64,000 bases of DNA from Streptomyces sp. HB132 (lineage in GTDB: Bacteria > Actinomycetota > Actinomycetes > Streptomycetales > Streptomycetaceae), in contig NZ_JAFBGA010000004.1 in the NCBI RefSeq assembly GCF_016909575.1, positions 62,001-126,000 on the forward strand, given 5' to 3'. The position numbers and the translations under genes were made by a program. The number at the start of each line of letters is the position of its first letter. Position 1 is the first letter of the stretch. The notes under the pieces were generated by a model. It was given only the letters and a program-made list of their open reading frames with translations. It did not search any database and was not told where the DNA came from. Positions 1 through 7,912 of the stretch are shown here, in pieces.

Positions 1-72
1 GAGCGTGTTGTCACCGAGGGGCCGCTGCACGCACACGTCGAACGTGTCAATCAGGACCTCATGCGCGGCTGA
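1..72 (+). CDS. 3' end of a gene of unknown function (partial)
   Basis: From base 1 an open frame of 23 codons runs to a TGA at 70-72. The visible tail is ERVVTEGPLHAHVERVNQDLMRG. It is followed 8 nt later by a strong hairpin, which supports a real gene end. The family cannot be named from 23 residues; the 5' part lies outside the window. It converges on the ProP-like gene. Confidence 0.5.
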   Translation, partial: ERVVTEGPLHAHVERVNQDLMRG

Positions 73-80
73 GAGCCGCA

Positions 81-136
81 GGCGCCGGAGGGAAGCCCTG
101 CCGTCCGGGTACTCCCCGGTACGGCCCTCCGGCGCC
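81..136. terminator. Hairpin terminator between convergent genes
   Basis: A perfect 12-bp stem (GGCGCCGGAGGG at 81-92 pairing with CCCTCCGGCGCC at 125-136) encloses a loop of about 32 nt that can itself fold. It lies between the left-edge gene tail and the end of the symporter gene at 146, so it could serve both. There is no clear U-tract, as is usual in Streptomyces. Confidence 0.6.
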
Positions 137-145
137 GAGCGTGCG

Positions 146-1642
146 TCAGAACTTCGGTTCCGGGCTCTGCGCGTGGACCAGGTCCGCCGCTTCCTCCGCC
201 GTCTCCACCGAGGGCGGGGAGCCGGCCAGGGGCTGGTTGGCGGTCTCCTTCATGCAGGCCACCGCGATCACGCCGACCAGGGCGGCCGCCATCGCGTAGT
301 ACGCGGGCATGAGGTTCGAGCCGGTCCAGCTGATCAGGGCCGTGATCACCAGCGGGGTCGTGCCGCCGAAGATCGAGGCCGAGAGGTTGTAGCCGACCGA
401 CAGGGAGCCGTAGCGGACGTTCGTCGGGAACAGGGCCGGGAGGGCGGCGGACATCGTGCCCAGCAGGCAGACCAGGGAGAGGCCCAGCATCAGCATGCCG
501 ATGATGATCGCCGGGATGCTTCCCTGGCGGATCAGGAGGAAGGCCGGCAGCGACAGGAACAGGAAGCCGAGCATGCCGGTCATCAGGAGCGGCTTGCGGC
601 CGAAGCGGTCCGAGAGCTTGCCGAACTGGCTGATGATCAGCATGAGGAAGACCATGACGCCGAGCAGGATCAGCAGGCCGTGGGTCTCGCTGTAGCCGAG
701 CTCGTCGGAGAGGTACGTCGGCATGTACGACAGCAGCATGTAGTCGGTGATGTTGTACGCGCCGACCAGGGCGATGCAGAGGATCAGCGTCGGCCAGTAC
801 TGGCGGAAGATCTTCGCGAGGTCGCCCTTGGCGGTGGTCTCGACGTGGTCGGCGGCCTCCGTGGCGTGGGTGGTGCCGCCTTCCAGCTTCTGGAAGGCGG
901 GTGTCTCGTCGAGGCGGAGTCGCAGGTAGAGGCCTACGAGGCCGAGGGGGCCGGCGACGAGGAACGGGATGCGCCAGCCCCAGGACTCCATCTGGCCGGT
1001 GTCCAGGACGGCGTACAGGAGGGTGACGAGCCCGGCGGCGCCGACGTACCCGGCGAGCGTGCCGAATTCCAGGAAGCTGCCGAAGAAGCCGCGGCGCTTG
1101 TCGGGGGCGTACTCGGCGATGAAGGTCGAGGCACCGCCGTACTCACCGCCGGTGGAGAAGCCCTGGAGCATCCGGAAGGCGATGAGGAGGACCGCCGCCC
1201 AGACGCCGATTGTGTCGTGGGAGGGGATGAGGCCGATCGCGAAGGTGCCGACCGCCATCAGGATCATGGTGAGGGCCAGGACCTTCTTGCGGCCGATCTT
1301 GTCGCCCATGGGGCCGAAGAACATTCCGCCGAGGGGCCGGACGAGGAAGGCCACGGCGAAGGTCGCGAAGGACGAGAGGAGCTGGGTGGTGTCGTTCCCG
1401 GAGGGGAAGAACACGTGCCCGATGGTGACGGCCAGGTAGGAGTAGATGCCGAAGTCGAACCACTCCATGGCGTTACCGAGCGACGCCGCCTTCACCGCGC
1501 GCTTGACCGCCTGGTCGTCGGTGACGGTGATGTCCGTCCGACGGAGCCGGGGGTTCTGGCGCTTCCGGATGGCCCGGAAGAGCGCGGGGTGGCGTTTGAC
1601 CGCATCAGGGTCGGCCGCCTGGTGGGGGTCGGAGGCCGCCAT
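146..1642 (-). CDS. proP: MFS symporter, ProP-like (metabolite:H+ symporter family)
   Basis: 498-residue inner-membrane transporter of the major facilitator superfamily, MHS branch, which includes the proline/glycine betaine symporter ProP. Seen: the family signature GNAMEWFDFG (about 56-65) at the first membrane segment, the loop motif GDKIGRKK (113-120), GFSTGGEYGG (161-170), and about 12 hydrophobic segments. A hydrophilic leader of about 50 residues precedes the first segment. The ATG at 1642 has an AAGGA-type ribosome site just upstream. It lacks the long C-terminal coiled coil of E. coli ProP, so osmotic activation may differ. Substrate (compatible solute or a dicarboxylate) is not settled by sequence. 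Confidence 0.85.
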   Translation of the reverse strand: MAASDPHQAADPDAVKRHPALFRAIRKRQNPRLRRTDITVTDDQAVKRAVKAASLGNAMEWFDFGIYSYLAVTIGHVFFPSGNDTTQLLSSFATFAVAFLVRPLGGMFFGPMGDKIGRKKVLALTMILMAVGTFAIGLIPSHDTIGVWAAVLLIAFRMLQGFSTGGEYGGASTFIAEYAPDKRRGFFGSFLEFGTLAGYVGAAGLVTLLYAVLDTGQMESWGWRIPFLVAGPLGLVGLYLRLRLDETPAFQKLEGGTTHATEAADHVETTAKGDLAKIFRQYWPTLILCIALVGAYNITDYMLLSYMPTYLSDELGYSETHGLLILLGVMVFLMLIISQFGKLSDRFGRKPLLMTGMLGFLFLSLPAFLLIRQGSIPAIIIGMLMLGLSLVCLLGTMSAALPALFPTNVRYGSLSVGYNLSASIFGGTTPLVITALISWTGSNLMPAYYAMAAALVGVIAVACMKETANQPLAGSPPSVETAEEAADLVHAQSPEPKF

Positions 1643-1770
1643 GGCCGGTTCCTTTCGTCGAACGGTGTTCCAGGAAAGGCTTCTGCGCAGTCATGGCGGT
1701 TGCAAACCGAATCCGCGGCTATTTGCGATCTCAGTCACATCTTCTGGGCAGGGATCGTCCCGGACCAGGG

Positions 1771-2238
1771 TCAGATCCCGAGGTCCTTGATGATCTTGGC
1801 GACGTGTCCGGTCGCTTTGACGTTGTAAAGGGCCTTCTCCACCTTGCCCTCTTCGTCCACCACGACCGTGGAGCGGATCACTCCCGTCACCACTTTGCCG
1901 TAGAGCTTCTTCTCGCCGAACGCGCCGTAGGCCTCCAGGGTCTCCTTGGAGGGGTCTCCGACCAGTGTGACCTTGAGGTTCTCCTTCTCGCGGAACTTCG
2001 CGAGCTTCTCCGGCTTGTCGGGCGACACGCCGATGACGTCGTAGCCGGCGCCGGTGAGGAGGTCCAGGTTGTCCGTGAAGTCGCAGGCCTGCTTGGTGCA
2101 TCCGGGGGTAAGTGCGGCGGGGTAGAAGTAGACGATGACCTTGCGGCCCTTGTGGTCCGCGAGCGAGACGTCGTTGCCGTCGGCGTCCGGAAGGGTGAAG
2201 GCGGGGGCGGTGTCGCCGGTCTGGAGTCGCTCGCTCAT
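1771..2238 (-). CDS. bcp: Thiol peroxidase / peroxiredoxin Bcp
   Basis: 155-residue cytoplasmic peroxiredoxin of the Bcp/PrxQ class, which reduces hydrogen and organic peroxides using thioredoxin. Seen: the active-site stretch YPAALTPGCT with the peroxidatic cysteine at C47 and a likely resolving cysteine at C52, five residues on, the atypical two-cysteine arrangement of this class. Length fits the family (150-160). The ATG at 2238 is chosen because the GDTAPAFTLPD start of the fold follows at once. It lies head to tail with the symporter gene (128-nt gap) and is divergent from the DUF3618 gene at 2368. Confidence 0.92.
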   Translation of the reverse strand: MSERLQTGDTAPAFTLPDADGNDVSLADHKGRKVIVYFYPAALTPGCTKQACDFTDNLDLLTGAGYDVIGVSPDKPEKLAKFREKENLKVTLVGDPSKETLEAYGAFGEKKLYGKVVTGVIRSTVVVDEEGKVEKALYNVKATGHVAKIIKDLGI

Positions 2239-2367
2239 GTTTCTCCTCGAGTGGCACGCGTGCTGTGTGGCACCGAGCGTAATAGGGGGTGCCGCCGGGT
2301 GTAGGGGCGGCCGAGCTGACAGACTGTCGATGAAGGTTTACCCGACGACGACCACGGAGGCGGCGCA

Positions 2368-2688
2368 GTGTCGGACACGAGGAGCCCTGCGCAGATCGAG
2401 GCGGACATCATCAGCAGGCGCGAGCAGCTCGCGGTGGTGCTGGACGAGATCGGGGTGCGGGTGCACCCGAAGACGATGATCGGTGACGCGAAGGCGAAGG
2501 TCGCGTCGACGGTGGACCGGACGGCCGGGCGTGCGTTCGTCGCCGTGAACCGTTCGGTCTCGGACGTGAGGGCGCAGTTCGTGGCCGAGGACGGATCACC
2601 GCGGCTGGAGCGAGTGATTCCGGCGGCACTGGTGGTGGCTGGTGCGGTGGCGTTGCTGACGTTGTCGGTGCGGCGCGACAGGCGCTGA
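2368..2688 (+). CDS. DUF3618 domain protein
   Basis: 106-residue protein. The N-terminal half (SPAQIEADI, then REQLAVVLDEIG) matches the actinobacterial DUF3618 pattern, a short amphipathic helical segment. The C-terminal part carries one membrane segment (PAALVVAGAVALLTLSV) followed by basic residues, so the protein is probably anchored with its N-terminus in the cytoplasm. The GTG start at 2368 is preceded by GGAGG at 2356-2360. Function unknown for the family. It is divergent from bcp and upstream of the GroES-like gene. Confidence 0.82.
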   Translation: MSDTRSPAQIEADIISRREQLAVVLDEIGVRVHPKTMIGDAKAKVASTVDRTAGRAFVAVNRSVSDVRAQFVAEDGSPRLERVIPAALVVAGAVALLTLSVRRDRR

Positions 2689-2812
2689 GGGGCGGTCGTA
2701 CGTGGCTCGAGAGGCGCTGAGGGCCGTTTTCGTGCGGCGTATGAGGCGCTGAGGCCGCTGCTGCGTGGGCCTGGGGCGTGTGGAGTGGCTGGAGGCAGGT
2801 AGGTTTCGGGGC

Positions 2813-3163
2813 GTGAGCGACAACGGCATGAGTACCACCGACGACAAGCTGCCGATCCGGATGCTGCACGACCGGGTGCTGGTCCGGTCCGACTCGCCCG
2901 AGGGTGAGCGGCGGTCGGGCGGCGGCATCCTGATCCCGGCGACGGCGGCGGTGGGCCGGCGTCTCGCGTGGGCCGCGGTGGTCGCGGTCGGCCAGAACGT
3001 GCGGACCGTGGAGCCGGGGGACCGGGTGCTGTACGACCCCGAGGACCGTGCCGAGGTCGAGGTGCGGGGTGTGGCGTACGTGCTGATGCGTGAGCGGGAT
3101 CTGCACGCGGTGGCGGCCGACCGGTTCGAGGGCTCGGTGGATTCGACCGGGTTGTATCTGTAG
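2813..3163 (+). CDS. GroES-like co-chaperonin family protein
   Basis: About 116 residues with a GroES fold: PIRMLHDRVLV at the start, a mobile-loop-like GERRSGGGILIPATA, then VGQNVRTVEPGDRVLYDP. This Cpn10-like protein is encoded away from groEL, as a second GroES-like copy often is in Streptomyces, so it is unlikely to be the main GroEL partner. Start is uncertain: GTG at 2813 or ATG at 2828 (MSTTDDKLP); no strong ribosome site favours either. A terminator-like hairpin follows 16 nt after the stop. Confidence 0.8.
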   Translation: MSDNGMSTTDDKLPIRMLHDRVLVRSDSPEGERRSGGGILIPATAAVGRRLAWAAVVAVGQNVRTVEPGDRVLYDPEDRAEVEVRGVAYVLMRERDLHAVAADRFEGSVDSTGLYL

Positions 3164-3178
3164 GCAGGTGTGGTGAGT

Positions 3179-3208
3179 GGGCCTGGTGACCGTGGTCACC
3201 GGGCCTTT
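3179..3208 (+). terminator. Rho-independent terminator after the GroES-like gene
   Basis: An interrupted inverted repeat (GGCC-GGTGAC, CGTG loop, GTCACC-GGCC) followed by TTT. It sits between the GroES-like stop at 3163 and the riboswitch region of the exporter gene, so it insulates the two. Confidence 0.65.
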
Positions 3209-3235
3209 CGGCTGTTTGTTGCTACGGTTGTGTGA

Positions 3236-3283
3236 CCCCGACGAGACGCGCCGTACCGGGTTTCCGCAAAGACGACGCACCCG
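3236..3283 (+). promoter_or_regulatory. Guanidine-III (ykkC-III) riboswitch
   Basis: The leader contains GACGAG, then GCGCCGTACC, then AAAGACGACGC, the order and spacing of the conserved core of the guanidine-III class. CCCC at 3236-3239 can pair with GGG near 3258-3260 (pseudoknot arm), and GCGCCGT with ACGACGC, with one mismatch. It lies about 35-80 nt upstream of a SugE/Gdx guanidinium exporter, the usual gene controlled by this RNA. Expected role: guanidinium binding frees the ribosome site and turns on export. Assignment is by pattern recall, not a covariance search. Confidence 0.8.
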
Positions 3284-3317
3284 TGTTGTTCGCGTGTTTC
3301 GTCGTGGAGGTGCCGTC

Positions 3318-3638
3318 GTGGCGTGGGTTCTGTTGGTCGTCGCCGGTCTGCTGGAAGTGGGCTGGTCGATCGGGATGAAGTACACCGAGGGGTTCACCCG
3401 GCTGTGGCCGAGTGTGTTCACGGGGCTGGGGATCGTGGCCAGCATGGTGCTGTTGTCACATGCGGCGAAGACGCTGCCGATCGGTACGGCGTACGGCGTG
3501 TGGGTGGGGATCGGTGCGGCCGGTGCTGCGGTTCTGGGCATGGTGGTGCTGCATGAGCCGGTGACCGCCGCCCGGATCTTCTTCGTCTGTCTGCTGCTGG
3601 TGGCGGTGGTGGGGTTGAAGGCGACGTCGGGGCACTGA
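3318..3638 (+). CDS. sugE: SMR-family guanidinium exporter SugE/Gdx
   Basis: 106-residue small multidrug resistance protein with four membrane helices. Seen: LLEVGWSIGMKYTEGF in helix 1 with the conserved membrane glutamate, and YGVWVGIGAAGAAVLGM in the pairing helix, both typical of the SugE/Gdx branch rather than EmrE. It is expected to work as a dual-topology dimer exchanging guanidinium for protons. GTG at 3318 is preferred: GGAGG lies at 3306-3310, and the upstream in-frame extension runs through the riboswitch. The riboswitch placement supports the guanidinium exporter role over quaternary-amine resistance. Confidence 0.88.
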   Translation: MAWVLLVVAGLLEVGWSIGMKYTEGFTRLWPSVFTGLGIVASMVLLSHAAKTLPIGTAYGVWVGIGAAGAAVLGMVVLHEPVTAARIFFVCLLLVAVVGLKATSGH

Positions 3639-3642
3639 GTGT

Positions 3643-6090
3643 TCAGGGGCGGGCGGGGCCGTGGTGGTCCTGACCGCTCCTTTCCTGCCCGCTCCTGTCG
3701 CGGTGGTCGGCCTCGGGGCCGGCGGGTGCCCGGTCGGAGGCGTCCCGGTCCGTAGCGTCCCGGCCGGAGGGGGCGCGGGACGGTGCGTCGGCGGGGGTGG
3801 CGGGGCCGGGTTCCCGGGGGGCGCGGGAGCGTTCTGAGGGTGAGTCCGGTGTGCGTGTGCCGTCCTGTTCCTCGCGGGATTCCCCGGTGCCGGGTTCCTC
3901 GGTGTCCTCGTCGGCCTCGCCGTCCCTCGGTTTCTCGGTGCGCCCGGGTTTCTCGGTGTCCTCCTCCTCCTCCTCCGCGCTCTCGTCCGGGTCGGGCTCT
4001 TCGGGGCCTTCGTCGGCCTCCAATTCGAAGTCCTGTACGTCGCTGCCCTCCAGTGCGGCCCGGGTGTAGGCGGCCCACGTCTCGGCGGGTGCGCCGCCGC
4101 CGTTCATGCGGGCGAGGCCGAGGGCGCCGTAGAGGGGTTTCTGGACGCCGGTCTCGGGGTCCTGGCCCATGACGGCGATGACGGTGGCGAGGTCGGGGGT
4201 GTAGCCGGCGAACCAGGCGGCCTTGTCCTCCTCGGCGGTGCCCGTCTTGCCCGCGGCGGGGCGGCCCGCGCCCTGGGCGGCCGTGCCGGTGCCGCCGTCG
4301 ACGACGCTGCGCAGGACGGAGGTGGTGGTGTCGGCGGCTTCTCGGCTGATGGCGCGCCGGGTGTTCCTGGCGGGGAGGTCGAGCTCGGTGGCGTTCTTGC
4401 TGATCTTGGCGACGAGGGTGTGGGGGCGCTGCTTCCCGTGGTCGGCGAGGGTGGCGTAGGCGGAGGCCATGTCGACGACGCTGGCGGTGGCGGGGCCGAG
4501 TGCGATGGAAGGGGAGGCGGTGAGGTCGGGCGTGTCCCGGGGGATGCCGAGGGCGACCGCTGTGTCCTTGACCTCCTGGGGGCCGACGTCCTGGGCCATC
4601 TGGGCATAGACGGCGTTGACTGATTTGTCGGTGGCTTCGCGGACGGTGATGGAGCCGTAGTCGACGTCGTCCTCGTTGGCGGGGGAGTAGCCGGTGGAGC
4701 CGGTCGCGCTGAGGACGGTGCGTTCGTTGGTGCCGTCGTAGCGGGTGTTGGGGGTGATCGCGCGGTCCTTGCGGGTGGTGGACCCGTTGGCGAGGGCGGC
4801 GGCGAGGACGAACGGCTTGAAGGTGGATCCGACCTGGTAGTCGCGGCGGGTCGCGTTGTTGACGAACTGTTCGGTGTAGTCGATACCACCGTAGAGGGCG
4901 ACGACGTGGCCGGTGGCAGGGTCGACGGAGGCGCCGCCGGCACGGACGTTGCGGTCCGCTTCGCGTTCGTCGCTCGTCTTGGACAGGACGTTGTCCTGGA
5001 CGGCTTGGACGAGGGCGTCCTGCTTCTTCTTCTGGAGCGTGGTGGTGATGCGGTAGCCGCCGGTGGCGAGGGTGCTCTCGTCGAGGATCTTGTTGGCGGC
5101 GAGGTAGCGCTCGACCGCCTGGACGATGTAGCCGCGCTGCCCGGAGAGCGCGGTGGCGGGCTTGGCCTCGCCGGGGACGGGGAAGGTCATGGCGTCGCGG
5201 TCTGCGGGGGTGAGCCAGTGGTGCTTGACCATGCCGTCGAGTACGTAGTCCCAGCGGGCGAGTGCGGCCTTCTTGTTCTCGGGGTGGGAGATGACGTCGT
5301 TGGAGCTGGGGGCGTTGAGCAGGGAGGCGAGGTAGGCGCCTTCGCCGGGGCCGAGGTCTTCGACGTCCTTGCCGTAGTAGGCGTGGGAGGCGGCCTGGAT
5401 GCCGTAGGCGTTGCGGCCGAAGTAGCTGGTGTTGAGGTAGCCCTCGAGGATCTCGTCCTTGCTCTGTTCGCGGTCGAGCTTGATGGAGATGAAGAACTCC
5501 TTGGCCTTGCGGACGACGGTCTGTTCCTGGCCGAGGTAGTAGTTCTTGACGTACTGCTGGGTGATGGTGGAACCGCCCTGTCTGCCCTTGCCGGTGACGG
5601 TGTTCCAGCCGGCCCGGAGGGTGGCTTTGACGTCGATGGCGTCCTCGGAGTAGAAGTCCCGGTCCTCTGCGGCGAGTACGGCGTGCTGGACGGTGCGGGG
5701 GACGCGGCGGAGGGGGATGTTCTCGCGGTTGATCTTGCCGTCGCGGGCGATGACGGTGCCGTCCTCGTACAGGTAGACGTTGGACTGGGCGGTTGCGCTG
5801 GCGTTGGCGGCAGGGATGTCGACGAGTTGGTAGCCGGCGATGAATCCGCCGACGAGGAGCAGCGCGAGGAGGAGTACGCCGCCGAGGACCATGCGCCACG
5901 TGGGAACGGCGCGGCGCCAGCCGGTGCGCTTGGGCCGCTTGGGGCGTTTTGTGCGCCCCTTGGAGTCCTTTGCGCCGTTCGGGTGCTGGGGGTCGGCGGT
6001 GGGGGCCGCGGCCGAGGGGTCTCGGGGGGCCCAGCCCTGGGAGCCCTGCTGACCAGGGTCTCCGCCGTGCTGCGGTGGCTCGTGGCTCAT
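3643..6090 (-). CDS. Class A penicillin-binding protein (transglycosylase/transpeptidase)
   Basis: 815-residue bifunctional murein synthase. Order: proline-rich cytoplasmic tail with a basic stretch (about 41-60), one membrane helix (about 66-88), GT51 glycosyltransferase with EDRDFY (catalytic E142) and GGSTITQQ (172-179), then the transpeptidase with STFK (S422), SVN (490-492) and KTGT (615-618). All key residues are present. The last 130 residues are a low-complexity acidic and then Pro/Arg/Asp-rich extension, common in Streptomyces PBPs and probably extracellular and disordered. The ATG at 6090 is used. It converges on sugE with only 4 nt between stops. Confidence 0.93.
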   Translation of the reverse strand: MSHEPPQHGGDPGQQGSQGWAPRDPSAAAPTADPQHPNGAKDSKGRTKRPKRPKRTGWRRAVPTWRMVLGGVLLLALLLVGGFIAGYQLVDIPAANASATAQSNVYLYEDGTVIARDGKINRENIPLRRVPRTVQHAVLAAEDRDFYSEDAIDVKATLRAGWNTVTGKGRQGGSTITQQYVKNYYLGQEQTVVRKAKEFFISIKLDREQSKDEILEGYLNTSYFGRNAYGIQAASHAYYGKDVEDLGPGEGAYLASLLNAPSSNDVISHPENKKAALARWDYVLDGMVKHHWLTPADRDAMTFPVPGEAKPATALSGQRGYIVQAVERYLAANKILDESTLATGGYRITTTLQKKKQDALVQAVQDNVLSKTSDEREADRNVRAGGASVDPATGHVVALYGGIDYTEQFVNNATRRDYQVGSTFKPFVLAAALANGSTTRKDRAITPNTRYDGTNERTVLSATGSTGYSPANEDDVDYGSITVREATDKSVNAVYAQMAQDVGPQEVKDTAVALGIPRDTPDLTASPSIALGPATASVVDMASAYATLADHGKQRPHTLVAKISKNATELDLPARNTRRAISREAADTTTSVLRSVVDGGTGTAAQGAGRPAAGKTGTAEEDKAAWFAGYTPDLATVIAVMGQDPETGVQKPLYGALGLARMNGGGAPAETWAAYTRAALEGSDVQDFELEADEGPEEPDPDESAEEEEEDTEKPGRTEKPRDGEADEDTEEPGTGESREEQDGTRTPDSPSERSRAPREPGPATPADAPSRAPSGRDATDRDASDRAPAGPEADHRDRSGQERSGQDHHGPARP

Positions 6091-6237
6091 GACTGTGAGG
6101 CTCCTCGACTGCGGATGATTTTCCTATAGTGCACTTTTCGGGCGGATATCCCTCGGACCCCTTCAACGGAAATAGGGTCGCGGCGGCCGAGCCCCCTCGG
6201 CTAACGTCGTGCGCTTTGGCGAAAGAGGGGGAGTGAG

Positions 6238-7038
6238 GTGCGGCTCTATGCCGTGGTGGCGGCCGGCGGGTTCCGGCGGTATGCCACCTATCGGGTGGCG
6301 ACGGTCGCGGGGATGTTCACCAACACCGTCTTCGGATTCATCATGGCGTACACCTACATCGCGCTGTGGGACGAGCGTCCGCACCTCGGCGGCTACGACA
6401 TGTCGCAGGCCCTGACCTATGTGTGGCTCGGTCAGGCCCTGCTGATGACCTGCGCGATGATGGGCGGCGGCTTCGAGGACGAGCTGATGGAGCGGATCCG
6501 TACGGGTGACATCGCGGTCGACCTGTACCGGCCCGCCGATCTGCAGCTGTGGTGGCTGGCGGGGGACCTGGGCCGGGCGGCGTTCCACCTGCTGGGGCGC
6601 GGGATCGTGCCGATGGTGCTGGGGGCCCTGGCGTTCGATCTGGCGCTGCCGGGGTCGCCGTGGACGTGGGCCGCGTTCCTGGTGTCGGTCGCGCTGGGGG
6701 TGGTGGTGAGCTTCGGGGTGCGTTTCCTGGTGGCGTTGTCGGCCTTCTGGCTGATGGACGGCGCGGGCGCGATGCAGATCGCCTGGCTGGCCGGGTTGTT
6801 CTTCTCCGGCATGCTGCTGCCGTTGAATCTGTTCCCCGGGGTGCTGGGTGACGTGGCGCGTGCCCTGCCGTGGTCGTCGCTGCTGCAGGTGCCGGCCGAT
6901 GTGTTCCTCGGCAGGTACGCGGGCTGGGATCTGGCGGGGGCGTACGCCTTCCAGGCCGGCTGGGCGGTGGCGCTGCTGCTCGCGGGGCGGCTCCTGCAGT
7001 CGGTGGCGACCAGGAGGGTGGTGGTCCAGGGTGGCTGA
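6238..7038 (+). CDS. ABC-2 type exporter permease
   Basis: 266-residue membrane protein with about six hydrophobic segments, the first permease of a three-gene ABC exporter. Sequence style (YDMSQALTYVWLGQALLMT; VDLYRPADLQLWWLAGDLGRA) matches the ABC2_membrane_6 group of actinobacterial permeases. The GTG at 6238 follows GGGGGAG. Its stop overlaps the start of the next permease by 8 nt, pointing to translational coupling and a heteromeric pore. Substrate unknown. Confidence 0.85.
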   Translation: MRLYAVVAAGGFRRYATYRVATVAGMFTNTVFGFIMAYTYIALWDERPHLGGYDMSQALTYVWLGQALLMTCAMMGGGFEDELMERIRTGDIAVDLYRPADLQLWWLAGDLGRAAFHLLGRGIVPMVLGALAFDLALPGSPWTWAAFLVSVALGVVVSFGVRFLVALSAFWLMDGAGAMQIAWLAGLFFSGMLLPLNLFPGVLGDVARALPWSSLLQVPADVFLGRYAGWDLAGAYAFQAGWAVALLLAGRLLQSVATRRVVVQGG

Positions 7039-7903
7039 GGTCCGGGAGGAGCGTGTCGTCGCGGTGGGCCCGCGGACCGCGTTCGGCGAGCGTTCGCGGG
7101 TGGTCGAGGGGGTGCGGGCGTACGGGCTGATCGTGGCGATGTGGCTGCGCTCGACGATGGCCTACCGTGCGTCGTTCGTGATGACGGCCGTCGGGAACTT
7201 CGTGGCGACGGGCTTCGACTTCGTCACGATCATGCTGATGTTCTCGCACGTCGATGTGCTGGGCGGCTTCACGCTGCAGGAGGTCGCGCTGCTGTACGGG
7301 ACGTCGGCGACCGCGTTCGGGCTCGCCGACCTGGTTCTGGGGTCGATGGACCGGCTGGGGCGGCGGGTGCGGGACGGGACGCTGGACACGCTGCTGGTGC
7401 GGCCGGTGCCGGTGCTGGCTCAGGTGGCGGCCGACCGGTTCGCGCTGCGCAGGCTGGGGCGGATCACGCAGGGGCTGCTGGTGCTGGGCTATGCGCTGGC
7501 GGCGCTGGACATCGCGTGGACGCCGCTGAAGGTGGTGATGCTGCCGCTGATGGTGCTGAGTGGGGCGGCCATCTTCGGCGCGGTGTTCGTGGTGGGCGCG
7601 GCGTTCCAGTTCTACGCCCAGGACGCCTCGGAGGTGCAGAACGCGTTCACCTACGGGGGGACGACGCTGCTGCAGTACCCGCCGTCGGTGTTCGCGAAGG
7701 ACCTGGTGCGCGGGGTGACGTTCGTGGTGCCGCTGGCGTTCGTGAGCTGGCTGCCGGCCCTGTACGTGCTGGGCCGGGACTATCCGCTGGACCTGCCCCG
7801 GTGGGTGGCGTTCCTGCCTCCGGTGGTGGCGGTGGGGTGCTGGGTGATCGCGGGGCTGGCGTGGCGCATGGGGCTGCGGGCGTACCGCAGTACGGGAAGC
7901 TGA
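7031..7903 (+). CDS. ABC-2 type exporter permease, second subunit
   Basis: About 290 residues. GTG at 7031 (VAEVREERVVAV) overlaps the previous stop by 8 nt and is preferred over longer in-frame readings. After a hydrophilic N-terminus it has about six membrane segments and the family-typical EVQNAFTYGGTTLLQYPPSVF near the C-terminal third, as in the DUF990-type permeases. Together with the preceding permease and the following ATPase it forms one exporter operon of unknown substrate. Confidence 0.87.
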   Translation: MAEVREERVVAVGPRTAFGERSRVVEGVRAYGLIVAMWLRSTMAYRASFVMTAVGNFVATGFDFVTIMLMFSHVDVLGGFTLQEVALLYGTSATAFGLADLVLGSMDRLGRRVRDGTLDTLLVRPVPVLAQVAADRFALRRLGRITQGLLVLGYALAALDIAWTPLKVVMLPLMVLSGAAIFGAVFVVGAAFQFYAQDASEVQNAFTYGGTTLLQYPPSVFAKDLVRGVTFVVPLAFVSWLPALYVLGRDYPLDLPRWVAFLPPVVAVGCWVIAGLAWRMGLRAYRSTGS

Positions 7904-7912
7904 GGAGTGGGC

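Noticed and set aside
5..1828. A 607-codon plus-strand frame opposite the ProP-like gene
   Set aside because: Low-complexity Arg/Gly/Glu-rich shadow of a clear transporter gene; high G+C keeps antisense frames open.
2411..6166. A 1251-codon minus-strand frame across the PBP gene
   Set aside because: Arg/Pro-rich frame out of phase with the PBP, which carries all catalytic motifs in its own frame.
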